Assembly (NCBI GenBank): GCA_945907085.1
Contig: CAMDSS010000027.1
Coordinates: forward strand, 1-14,046
Source of the DNA: Cyanobium sp. NIES-981
GTDB lineage: Bacteria; Cyanobacteriota; Cyanobacteriia; PCC-6307; Cyanobiaceae
Direction of reading: 5' to 3'
DNA: 14,046 nt
Numbering within the stretch: position 1 is the first letter of the stretch; the number at the start of each line of letters is the position of its first letter. Below are positions 6,586 to 12,945 of the stretch, piece by piece. A model generated the notes under the pieces. The model ran no database searches. It saw only the letters and a list, made by a program, of their open reading frames with translations, and was not told the DNA's origin. The translations under genes and the position numbers were made by a program.

Positions 6586-7242
6586 ATGCGCCTGTCAGAA
6601 CTACCGCGTGCCCTTGTCCTGGCCCTGCAGCCCGCTGTTCTCCTGACCGCGACTGGGTTGGTTGCGGCCTTGGGTGGTGTTGGCCTGGTGCAATCGGCCA
6701 GGGCAGGAGCCCTGTTCTCCGCGGCGGACGTGCCCCAGGAGCGCTTTGTGCTCGTGTCGGCCCCCATTGGTGATGGCACCAAAGGGCAACTGAACATCTA
6801 TGAGCAACTCAATGGCAAGCGCCCCTGCTTTGCCATGAGTGGTTCCCAGCCAGCCAAGGTGGAGCCGATGTTGGCCACCTTCGATTTCACGGGAATCTGC
6901 AACCGCTTCATTGATGCCAATGGCTACTCCCTGCGGATCGGTGACAACGATTTGGCCACCAGCTACCGCCTTTCGGTGATCCGCAAGGACAACGACAACC
7001 TGCTGATGGCCTTGCCCACCAAAGCTGGCGCCGGTCCTGAGATGGTGGTGGCCCGCACCCAGGGTCCTGGTACGGGCTTTACCCAGCTGGTGTTTGAGCC
7101 CGGATGGGAGCTGAAGCGTCGGGCTTTTGGTCGTCGCCAACTCGGCCATGTGTACATCTACCGGGCGATCGCACCGGCCGAGCCCATCGCGGCCGTGGAG
7201 GCTTCTGCGCCCCCATCGGTGCCCGTGGCTTCCAAGCAGTAG
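6586..7242 (+). CDS. Secreted DUF3747 domain protein
   Basis: A 218-residue protein with a signal peptide: basic start, hydrophobic core at about 12-36, and an Ala-x-Ala site 'QSARA' with likely cleavage after residue 40. The mature part matches the cyanobacterial DUF3747 family: 'FVLVSAPIG' (54-62), 'GQLNIYEQL' (67-75), 'RPCFAMSG' (79-86), 'FDFTGICNRF' (99-108), 'ANGYSLRIG' (111-119) and 'FGRRQLGHVYIYRA' (181-194). Two cysteines, 81 and 105, sit in the conserved part and could form a disulfide in the periplasm. The C-terminal tail from about 196 is Pro/Ala-rich and probably disordered. The function of the family is unknown. It stands alone between its own gap and the rpsU gap. Confidence 0.85.
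   Translation: MRLSELPRALVLALQPAVLLTATGLVAALGGVGLVQSARAGALFSAADVPQERFVLVSAPIGDGTKGQLNIYEQLNGKRPCFAMSGSQPAKVEPMLATFDFTGICNRFIDANGYSLRIGDNDLATSYRLSVIRKDNDNLLMALPTKAGAGPEMVVARTQGPGTGFTQLVFEPGWELKRRAFGRRQLGHVYIYRAIAPAEPIAAVEASAPPSVPVASKQ
7165..7172. repeat. HIP1 octamer GCGATCGC
   Basis: A single copy of the cyanobacterial highly iterated palindrome, within the DUF3747 gene. Only one other copy is present (13564-13571), so the element is not enriched here. Confidence 0.7.
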
Positions 7243-7264
7243 CCCAGGGGGCGGAGGGCATGGT

Positions 7265-7273
7265 TGCTACATT
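7265..7273 (+). promoter_or_regulatory. Candidate extended -10 promoter of rpsU
   Basis: TGCTACATT reads as an extended -10 (TGn followed by TACATT, four of six to TATAAT), 29 bases before the rpsU ATG, giving a short leader of about 23 bases. No good -35 is visible, which is usual for extended -10 promoters. Proposed from pattern alone. Confidence 0.35.
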
Positions 7274-7302
7274 GGCAAACTCTGAGATCACTCCAGCGCT
7301 TC

Positions 7303-7473
7303 ATGACCCAGGTCACCGTCGGCGAAAACGAAGGGATTGAGTCGGCCCTGCGTCGTTTCAAGCGCCAGGTGTCCAAGGCCGGCATCTTTGCTGACCTCAA
7401 GCGTCTGCGCCACCACGAAACTCCCGTTGAGAAGTACAAGCGCAAGGCCCAGCAGCGCCGTCGTCGCCGCTGA
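7303..7473 (+). CDS. rpsU: 30S ribosomal protein S21
   Basis: A 56-residue basic protein with the full S21 pattern: 'VTVGENEGIESALRRFKRQ', 'SKAGIFADLKRLRHHETP' and a C-terminal 'KYKRKAQQRRRRR'. S21 sits on the small subunit near the anti-Shine-Dalgarno end of 16S rRNA and helps initiation on some mRNAs. I chose ATG 7303 because 'MTQVTVGENEG' is the standard cyanobacterial N-terminus; an in-frame TTG at 7264 would add 13 unrelated residues. The 60-base gap before it carries a candidate extended -10. It is not linked to other ribosomal genes. The stop is only 12 bases from the end of the convergent comM, with no visible terminator hairpin between. Confidence 0.97.
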   Translation: MTQVTVGENEGIESALRRFKRQVSKAGIFADLKRLRHHETPVEKYKRKAQQRRRRR

Positions 7474-7485
7474 TCTGTTCCCAGC

Positions 7486-9072
7486 TCAAAGCAGTTGGTC
7501 GAAGGAGCGAAAGGTCAGCGCCTCTGCAATGGCGCTTGGACTGATCGTGTTTGTGCCGTCTAAGTCGCTGATGGTTTGGGCAACCCGCAGTAGCCGATCG
7601 CCTGCTCGGGCCGAGAGTTGGCGCTGCTGAAGGGCCTGTTCCCACAGATCCAAGGCCTCTGCTGTGAGGTTCAAGCGCTTTCGCAGGCAGGCTGAGCTGA
7701 GCTGGCCATTGCTGCAGCCCTTCGGGTTTCGGCGCACCATGCGCTGCCGTGCTTGGGCCACCCGTTTGGCTACGACCGCAGTGGTTTCGGGCTTGGTGGC
7801 AGGGTCCATGGGCCGAAAACTTGCCCCCAGGTCGTGGCTGCTGGGCCGCCGCATCACCACCTGGAGATCCAGGCGATCCAGCAGGGGGCCTGAAAGTTTG
7901 GCCCAATAGCGCCTGCGGGCCCCCTCGCCGCAATGGCAGGGGCGATTGGGGTCACCATGCCAGCCGCAGGGGCAGGGATTGCAGGCCGCCACCAAGGTGA
8001 TCTGGCAGGGGAACAGGGTGCGGCGCTTGGAGCGGTGAATCCAAACCGCCCCCTCTTCCAGCGGTTGACGCAACTGATCCAGCACGCTGCGGCGAAACTC
8101 CGCCAGTTCATCGAGAAACAGCACGCCGTGGTGGGCGAGCGAGAGCTCCCCGGGACGGGGGATGGCCCCGCCCCCAATCAGGGCAGCGGCCGAACAGCTG
8201 TGGTGGGGGCTGCGAAAGGGGCGTTGCTGCACAAGCCCGCCCCCTTCCACCAGCAGCCCCAGGATCGAGTGGACCCTGGTGATCTCGAGGGCTTCTTTGG
8301 CATTGAGGGGTGAGAGAAGTCCGGCAAGCCGCTGGGCCAGCATGGTTTTGCCACTTCCAGGTGCCCCACACAGCAGCAGATGGTGCCCCCCTGCCGCGGC
8401 GATTTCTAGGGCCCGGCGCCCATGGGCTTGGCCGTGAACATCGCTCAGATCTGCTGGGCTGGCCGGCGCCGGGTTCGCGTTGGCTTGGGTGGGCTTGGGT
8501 TTTGCAGGCTGGGGGGCCGCAGCCAGGGAGGTTGCAGGAGGTTCGGTGTTGACGAGCAACCTGCCGGCCTGGAGCATGGCGACGGCGCTGCCGAGGTTTG
8601 GGGCTGGCCAGACCTCCAGTCCATCGACCAACTGGGCTTCCTTGGTGTTGGCGGTGGGGACCACCAGGGCGCGTGCACCCTGGTGCAGGGCCTGGAGGGC
8701 GAGGGCGAGAACACCCCGCACCGGCCGCAAACTGCCGTCGAGACCCAGTTCGCCGCAGCTCCACACCCCTGCGGTGGCTTCGGGGTTGAGTTGGCCACTG
8801 GCCACCAGTAGGGCCAGGGCGATGGGGAGGTCGAAGCCCGGACCCTCTTTGCGCAGGTCGGCTGGGGCCAGGTTCACGATCACCCGGGTGAGGGGCACCT
8901 TGAGGCCGCTATGGCGCAGGGCCGAACGCACCCGCTCCCGGGATTCCTGCACGGCTGCATCGGCCAGCCCCACCATGTGTAGCCCTGGCAGTCCGGGGGC
9001 GAGATCCACCTCCACCGTTACCTCTTGGGCTTCCAGCCCTTGGAGGGAGGCAGTGCTGCATCGTGCCAACAT
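7486..9072 (-). CDS. comM: YifB/ComM-type magnesium chelatase-like AAA+ ATPase
   Basis: A 528-residue protein of the YifB/ComM family. In Haemophilus and Vibrio, ComM is a hexameric helicase that drives branch migration during natural transformation. The N-terminal Lon-protease-like domain (about 1-170) includes 'GLPGLHMVGLADAAVQESRERV' features and 'FDLPIALALL'. The Mg-chelatase AAA+ domain has Walker A GAPGSGKT (236-243), Walker B 'GVLFLDEL' with Asp321/Glu322, and 'PLLDRLD' (396-402). A cysteine-rich segment is at 364-381 (CNPCPCG then CHC). The C-terminal sensor-2 region 'SARAGDRLLRVAQTI' is at 487-501. A Pro/Ala/Lys-rich linker (about 178-207) joins the first two domains. ATG 9072 is clear. 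It is divergent from the HIT gene with a 64-base gap. A role in DNA uptake here is inferred from the family. Confidence 0.93.
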   Translation of the reverse strand: MLARCSTASLQGLEAQEVTVEVDLAPGLPGLHMVGLADAAVQESRERVRSALRHSGLKVPLTRVIVNLAPADLRKEGPGFDLPIALALLVASGQLNPEATAGVWSCGELGLDGSLRPVRGVLALALQALHQGARALVVPTANTKEAQLVDGLEVWPAPNLGSAVAMLQAGRLLVNTEPPATSLAAAPQPAKPKPTQANANPAPASPADLSDVHGQAHGRRALEIAAAGGHHLLLCGAPGSGKTMLAQRLAGLLSPLNAKEALEITRVHSILGLLVEGGGLVQQRPFRSPHHSCSAAALIGGGAIPRPGELSLAHHGVLFLDELAEFRRSVLDQLRQPLEEGAVWIHRSKRRTLFPCQITLVAACNPCPCGWHGDPNRPCHCGEGARRRYWAKLSGPLLDRLDLQVVMRRPSSHDLGASFRPMDPATKPETTAVVAKRVAQARQRMVRRNPKGCSNGQLSSACLRKRLNLTAEALDLWEQALQQRQLSARAGDRLLRVAQTISDLDGTNTISPSAIAEALTFRSFDQLL

Positions 9073-9136
9073 CAGGCCAAAGGGGTCGCTACAGCATTAG
9101 TGCCCTTCCCGTCCCACGTCCTTTGCCCCCGGTGCC

Positions 9137-9490
9137 ATGGCCAGCGAGGCCCCCGCTGACACGATCTTTGGCCGCATCTTGCGTGGCGAGATCCCCTGTG
9201 ACCAGGTGTATGCCGATGACCTGTGCCTTGCTTTTCGCGATGTTCAGCCCCAGGCGCCGGTGCATGTGTTGGTGATTCCCCGGGAGCCCATCTCCCAGCT
9301 GTCCGAGGCCCAACCGGAGCACCAGCTCCTGCTAGGTCACCTTTTGCTGGTGGCCGCCAAGGTGGCCCAGCAGGAGGGGCTTGCAGACTTCCGCACCGTG
9401 ATCAACAGCGGCGCCGAGGCTGGTCAAACGGTGTTCCATTTGCACGTGCACGTGATAGGCGGGCGGCCCCTGGCGTGGCCCCCGGGTTGA
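9137..9490 (+). CDS. HIT family (HINT-type) nucleotide-binding protein
   Basis: A 117-residue histidine-triad protein, the normal size for the HINT branch. It starts with the branch pattern 'DTIFGRILRGEIP' (8-20), then 'AFRDVQPQAPVHVLVIP' (32-48), 'VINSGAEAGQTVFHLHVHVIGGRP', with the His triad at residues 101, 103 and 105. HINT proteins hydrolyse purine nucleoside phosphoramidates or acyl-adenylates in the cytosol; the physiological substrate is usually unknown. ATG 9137 leaves no alternative upstream with better fit. The next gene, an ABC transporter, begins 97 bases later on the same strand, so it may have its own promoter. Confidence 0.93.
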   Translation: MASEAPADTIFGRILRGEIPCDQVYADDLCLAFRDVQPQAPVHVLVIPREPISQLSEAQPEHQLLLGHLLLVAAKVAQQEGLADFRTVINSGAEAGQTVFHLHVHVIGGRPLAWPPG

Positions 9491-9587
9491 GCCCTGCTCC
9501 CTGGCCTCGCCCCGAGAGGTGTTGTTGCCTGCCGCTACATCATCCCGGCGGGCCGAACGGCCAGAATGGCTTGATCCGTAAGTCTCC

Positions 9588-11579
9588 ATGACCCCCTTCA
9601 AGGCTTTCCGCGATCAGCTGGGCAAGCTTCAGCGTTTAGCCCAGCCCTATTTTCTGCCGCTCGACAACGGCACCAACTCCGCCCAGTTCCTGCTGCTGGT
9701 GGGTGCTCTGATCGCTGTGGTGGTGGGCTTCACCCTGCTGTTGCTTACGGCAGTTGTGGTGGCCAGCGGCGCCTGGATCCCGGAATTGCAGGCCAGGTTC
9801 CTTCCTGGCGTGCCCCAGCAGGTGGCGGCCATCTGGGCAGGGCCCTACGGCAAGTTGGTGATGGTGTTCTTCGGCGCCGGCCTGCTCTGCTTCGGCACGT
9901 TGCGCGCCAAGTTGCGCCAGGGGCGCTGGCTCCCCTGGTTGCTGCTGGGGGTGATCACGCTGTTGATTCTTGTGATCAACGGCATCAATGTGGGCATCAG
10001 TTTTATCGCCCGCAACATCGAGAACGCCTTGGTTGCTTACAAGGCTGAGGAGTTTTGGAAGATTGTGGCCATTTATGCCTTTTGCCTTGTTCTCGCCCTG
10101 CCGATCAGGGCGCTTCAAGGCTACTTGGTCCCGAAGCTGGGGCTGATGTGGCGTGAGTGGTTGAGTGAGAGAATGCTGGGGCGCTATCTCACAAATCGCG
10201 CCTATTACGTTCTCAATCCAAACGATGAAAGTGTTGAGGAAATTGATAATCCTGATCAGCGTATCTCCCAGGACGCAGCAAGCTTTACTGCCACGAGTCT
10301 GAGCGTAACGGTAGAGATTATCTCAGCCTTGCTCACCTTTTTCAGTTTCATCATCGTGCTATGGAGCATTAATGAAACTCTGGCGCTCTGGCTTTTGGCC
10401 TATTCGGTGGGTGGCACGGCGTTGATCGTATTCGCAAGCCGCAAGTTGGTGAACCTCAACTACCAGCAGTTGAAGTTGGAAGCAGACTTCCGCTACGGGT
10501 TGGTTCACATCCGTGACAATGCCGAATCGATTGCCTTTTACCGCGGGGAAGAGCAGGAGCAGAAGGAGGGGTCTCGGCGGCTAGGGGGAGTGATCCAAAA
10601 CTACAACAAGTTGATTGTTTGGGAGGCGCTGATTAGCGTCATTCAGCGCTCTTATGACTACTTCTCCCGTTTCTTGCCCTGGCTTGTCATTGCGCCAATT
10701 TATTTCTCCAAGCAGGTCGATTTTGGGGTCTTCGGTCAGGCAAGCATTGCCTTCTCCCAGGTGCTGTTCTCGGTCAGTTACATCGTCAATAACATCGACC
10801 GCTTGGCCGCCTTCTCTGCCTCCATCAGTCGTCTTGAGGGCTTCCAGGGCAAGGTGGAGGCCATTAGTGGCGAGGTGGCGGCCCTTTCAGTCTTGGAGTC
10901 GGAATCCAGCGTCGCAGCTGAGTCGCCCGATTCCATCCTTGTGAGCCATGTGGATCTGGTCCCACCGCGGAGCAGCCGGCGGCTGATCCACGACCTCAGT
11001 CTTCAAATTGATCCCAGTCAGCGCTTGTTGGTGGTAGGCCCCTCTGGGTGCGGCAAGACGTCCTTCCTGCGCCTTGTCAGTGGCCTTTGGCCTGCCACGG
11101 TTGGCCGGGTGCATCGCCCGCCGGTGGGCGAGCTGATGTTCATTCCCCAGAAGCCTTACATGCTTTTAGGCAGCCTGCGGGAGCAGCTCTGCTATCCCCA
11201 GAGCAGCGAGCGCTTCAGTGATGCCCAGCTGCGTCATGTGCTTGAGGAGGTGCGGCTGCCGGACCTGGTGCATCGCTATCCCGATCTCGACATCAAGCAG
11301 GATTGGCCCCGTTTGCTCTCCCTGGGGGAGCAGCAAAGGCTCGCCTTTGCCCGCCTGTTGCTGAACTCCCCCCGGTTCGTGGTGCTGGATGAGGCCACGA
11401 GTGCCCTTGATGTGAACACGGAGAAGTGGCTCTATGAGCTATTGGTGCAGCAGAATATGGCCTTTGTCAGTGTCGGTCACCGCCCCACCCTCAAGGACTA
11501 TCACGACACGGTGCTTCAACTCGATGGCACCGGCGCTTGGCGACTGTTGCCCGCAGCCAGCTATACCTTTGGCCAGTAG
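9588..11579 (+). CDS. SbmA/YddA-like ABC transporter, fused permease and ATPase
   Basis: A 663-residue half transporter that probably works as a homodimer. The membrane part (about 30-410) has hydrophobic segments near 33-58, 88-104, 114-138, 156-176, 240-260, 264-284 and 360-374, and carries the motif 'EIDNPDQRISQD' (218-229) typical of the SbmA/BacA, YddA and peroxisomal ABCD group. The ATPase part has Walker A GPSGCGKT (484-491), Q-loop Gln521, signature LSLGEQQR (577-584), Walker B 'FVVLDEATSALD' with Asp601/Glu602, and H-loop His631. Substrates in this group range from peptides and cobalamin to fatty acyl-CoA, so none can be assigned. ATG 9588 has no clear ribosome binding site. The Hli gene starts 10 bases after its stop. 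Bases 10201-10380 have clearly lower GC than the rest. Confidence 0.9.
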   Translation: MTPFKAFRDQLGKLQRLAQPYFLPLDNGTNSAQFLLLVGALIAVVVGFTLLLLTAVVVASGAWIPELQARFLPGVPQQVAAIWAGPYGKLVMVFFGAGLLCFGTLRAKLRQGRWLPWLLLGVITLLILVINGINVGISFIARNIENALVAYKAEEFWKIVAIYAFCLVLALPIRALQGYLVPKLGLMWREWLSERMLGRYLTNRAYYVLNPNDESVEEIDNPDQRISQDAASFTATSLSVTVEIISALLTFFSFIIVLWSINETLALWLLAYSVGGTALIVFASRKLVNLNYQQLKLEADFRYGLVHIRDNAESIAFYRGEEQEQKEGSRRLGGVIQNYNKLIVWEALISVIQRSYDYFSRFLPWLVIAPIYFSKQVDFGVFGQASIAFSQVLFSVSYIVNNIDRLAAFSASISRLEGFQGKVEAISGEVAALSVLESESSVAAESPDSILVSHVDLVPPRSSRRLIHDLSLQIDPSQRLLVVGPSGCGKTSFLRLVSGLWPATVGRVHRPPVGELMFIPQKPYMLLGSLREQLCYPQSSERFSDAQLRHVLEEVRLPDLVHRYPDLDIKQDWPRLLSLGEQQRLAFARLLLNSPRFVVLDEATSALDVNTEKWLYELLVQQNMAFVSVGHRPTLKDYHDTVLQLDGTGAWRLLPAASYTFGQ

Positions 11580-11589
11580 GTCTGACTTG

Positions 11590-11793
11590 ATGAGCAAATC
11601 TCCCCAACCCTCCGACACCCCGACCACTTCAGGGGCCACCAGTGCAACCACTGGCGATGTGCCGGCCTTTGGCTGGAGTGGTTATGCCGAGCGGGTGAAT
11701 GGACGTTTTGCCATGGTCGGCTTCGTGGCCGTTTTGGCGATTGAGCTCGTGGGCGGCGACACCTTTTTGCACTGGGCGGGTCTGGTGCCCTAG
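11590..11793 (+). CDS. hli: High-light-inducible protein (Hli/Scp)
   Basis: A 67-residue protein with one transmembrane helix (about 38-57) bearing the chlorophyll-binding signature 'AERVNGRFAMVGFVAVLAIE', in which Glu34, Asn37 and Arg39 are the pigment-binding positions. The N-terminal 25 residues are Ser/Thr/Pro-rich and probably exposed. Hli proteins act in the thylakoid as dimers that bind chlorophyll and carotenoid, protect pigments and help photosystem II assembly under stress. ATG 11590 is 10 bases after the ABC transporter stop, so the two are likely one transcript. The Hli therefore may be driven by the upstream promoter rather than a dedicated light-responsive one, since there is no room for one in the gap, though one could lie inside the ABC gene. 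Confidence 0.93.
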   Translation: MSKSPQPSDTPTTSGATSATTGDVPAFGWSGYAERVNGRFAMVGFVAVLAIELVGGDTFLHWAGLVP

Positions 11794-11806
11794 ATCAGCG
11801 GCGGGG

Positions 11807-12352
11807 CTATGGCAGGGCGATGAGATCGATTTGCCATAGACCATCTCGACTGATCTGAACAGCGAGCTCCTTGCCATCGGCCCGCATGGCCAGCTGGTGT
11901 GGAACGCCGGCCGGTTCCATGGGAATCGGCTGCAAACTCATCAGCGACCGGCGGTAGAGAACGAGCTCGGTGCGCCCTTCCAGTTGCCGCACGAGGGCGA
12001 GCCTCTCGCCGCTGGCATCCACACCCACGCTGATCGGTTGGGCATCGCCCCGGTTGAGTCCCGGCACTGGGACGTGGGCGTTGCCTGCCACATCCAGCAG
12101 GAGTACCTGGTCGCGGCCGCCCCGTCCGGTGATCACAGCCAGCCAGCGCCCGGACAGGGATGGAGCCCGATTGGTGCCCACCATGGCCAATTGGCGGTTG
12201 AGGGCCGCCATCGGCGTTGGCATGGCACCCATGCAGCCGCTGAGGAGGCCTGCGCTGGCGGCGATAGCGACGGCAAGACCCAGCTTGTGGCTGATGCGAC
12301 GGCTGCGGCTGATGCGGTGGATGATTCGATGCATGGGGCTGGGGGCTCTCAT
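11807..12352 (-). CDS. Lipoprotein with TolB-like beta-propeller repeats (second of pair)
   Basis: A 181-residue predicted lipoprotein. A basic N-terminal region (several Arg/His/Lys in 8-23) leads to a hydrophobic segment and lipobox LSGC with lipidated Cys40. The mature part has three repeats of the WD40-like/TolB type, at about 62-90 ('SLSGRWLAVITGRGG', ending 'LLLDVAG'), 105-136 ('VDASGERLALV') and 150-180 ('MRADGKELAVQI'). ATG 12352 overlaps the stop of the upstream lipoprotein gene as ATGA, so translation is coupled; Met7 is an alternative start. It resembles its neighbour in size and repeat number. No enzyme motif is present. It probably binds a protein or cell-wall partner at the periplasmic face. 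Function is unknown. Confidence 0.82.
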   Translation of the reverse strand: MRAPSPMHRIIHRISRSRRISHKLGLAVAIAASAGLLSGCMGAMPTPMAALNRQLAMVGTNRAPSLSGRWLAVITGRGGRDQVLLLDVAGNAHVPVPGLNRGDAQPISVGVDASGERLALVRQLEGRTELVLYRRSLMSLQPIPMEPAGVPHQLAMRADGKELAVQISRDGLWQIDLIALP

Positions 12353-12909
12353 GGAGCGCTTGGCCCCCCCTGAACCGCCAGTCCACCCGGGAGGTCTGGC
12401 TCGAGCTGGCCCGTGAGATCAAAGAGTTGCACCCTTGATTGGCCGCCTTCCGTCACTTCGATGGCGATGCGCTGGCCGTCAGGAGCCAGGCTGAGGCGTG
12501 CGGGCTGGCTGCCATTGGGCAGCGGCAGCCGCAGCAACTTGCCGGTGGCGCGGTCTTCCAGGATCGCCACCCGTTCTGGTCCTTGCTGCACGAGGGCAGC
12601 GATGTAGCGGCCGTTCCAGCTCAAGGATGGCGAGCTGTGGGGCTCGTGGCCGCGCAGATGGCGTAACGCCACGGTTTGACCGCCTGGTTGCCCTTGAAGG
12701 ACCACCATGGCCTTGCCGCCCTGCTCCAGCACCGAAGCGAGAAACCGGCCATTGCCGCTGATGGCCGGGTCTTGACGGTCCTCGGCTCCAAGGGGGCCTA
12801 GGGGACCAACGCTTCTCCGGCTGAACAGCCCCACGCCTGAACAGCTGGTTAGGCATGCTGCCAAACCCAGGCTGATGGCTAATGCAATAGCCCAGCCAGG
12901 GGCTTGCAA
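12349..12909 (-). CDS. Lipoprotein with TolB-like beta-propeller repeats (first of pair)
   Basis: A 186-residue predicted lipoprotein with signal segment 'AIALAISLGLAACLTSC' and lipobox LTSC, lipidated Cys23. Three TolB/PD40-like repeats follow at about 47-77 ('SGNGRFLASVLEQGG'), 91-123 ('LSWNGRYIAALVQQG', ending 'LEDRATG') and 136-167 ('LAPDGQRIAIEV', ending 'LFDLTG'). The start is TTG 12909; between the nearest upstream in-frame stop and this codon there is no ATG or GTG, only a CTG. No Shine-Dalgarno is seen. The gene starts 36 bases after the ycf66 stop and ends in an ATGA overlap with the next lipoprotein, so the three probably form one operon. Function is unknown; a scaffold or binding role in the periplasm is likely. 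Confidence 0.82.
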   Translation of the reverse strand: MQAPGWAIALAISLGLAACLTSCSGVGLFSRRSVGPLGPLGAEDRQDPAISGNGRFLASVLEQGGKAMVVLQGQPGGQTVALRHLRGHEPHSSPSLSWNGRYIAALVQQGPERVAILEDRATGKLLRLPLPNGSQPARLSLAPDGQRIAIEVTEGGQSRVQLFDLTGQLEPDLPGGLAVQGGPSAP

Positions 12910-12945
12910 GCGGTGGTTGGGATGGTGGCTCAGGGCTCAGCCTGC

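Noticed and set aside
7474..7485. A shared bidirectional terminator between convergent rpsU and comM.
   Set aside because: The gap is 12 bases and shows no hairpin or T/A runs. No convincing intrinsic terminator was found anywhere in the window.
9551..9562. Inverted repeat GGCCGAACGGCC between the HIT and ABC genes, considered as a terminator.
   Set aside because: The stem is only 4-5 bp and no T-run follows; short GC palindromes are common at this composition.
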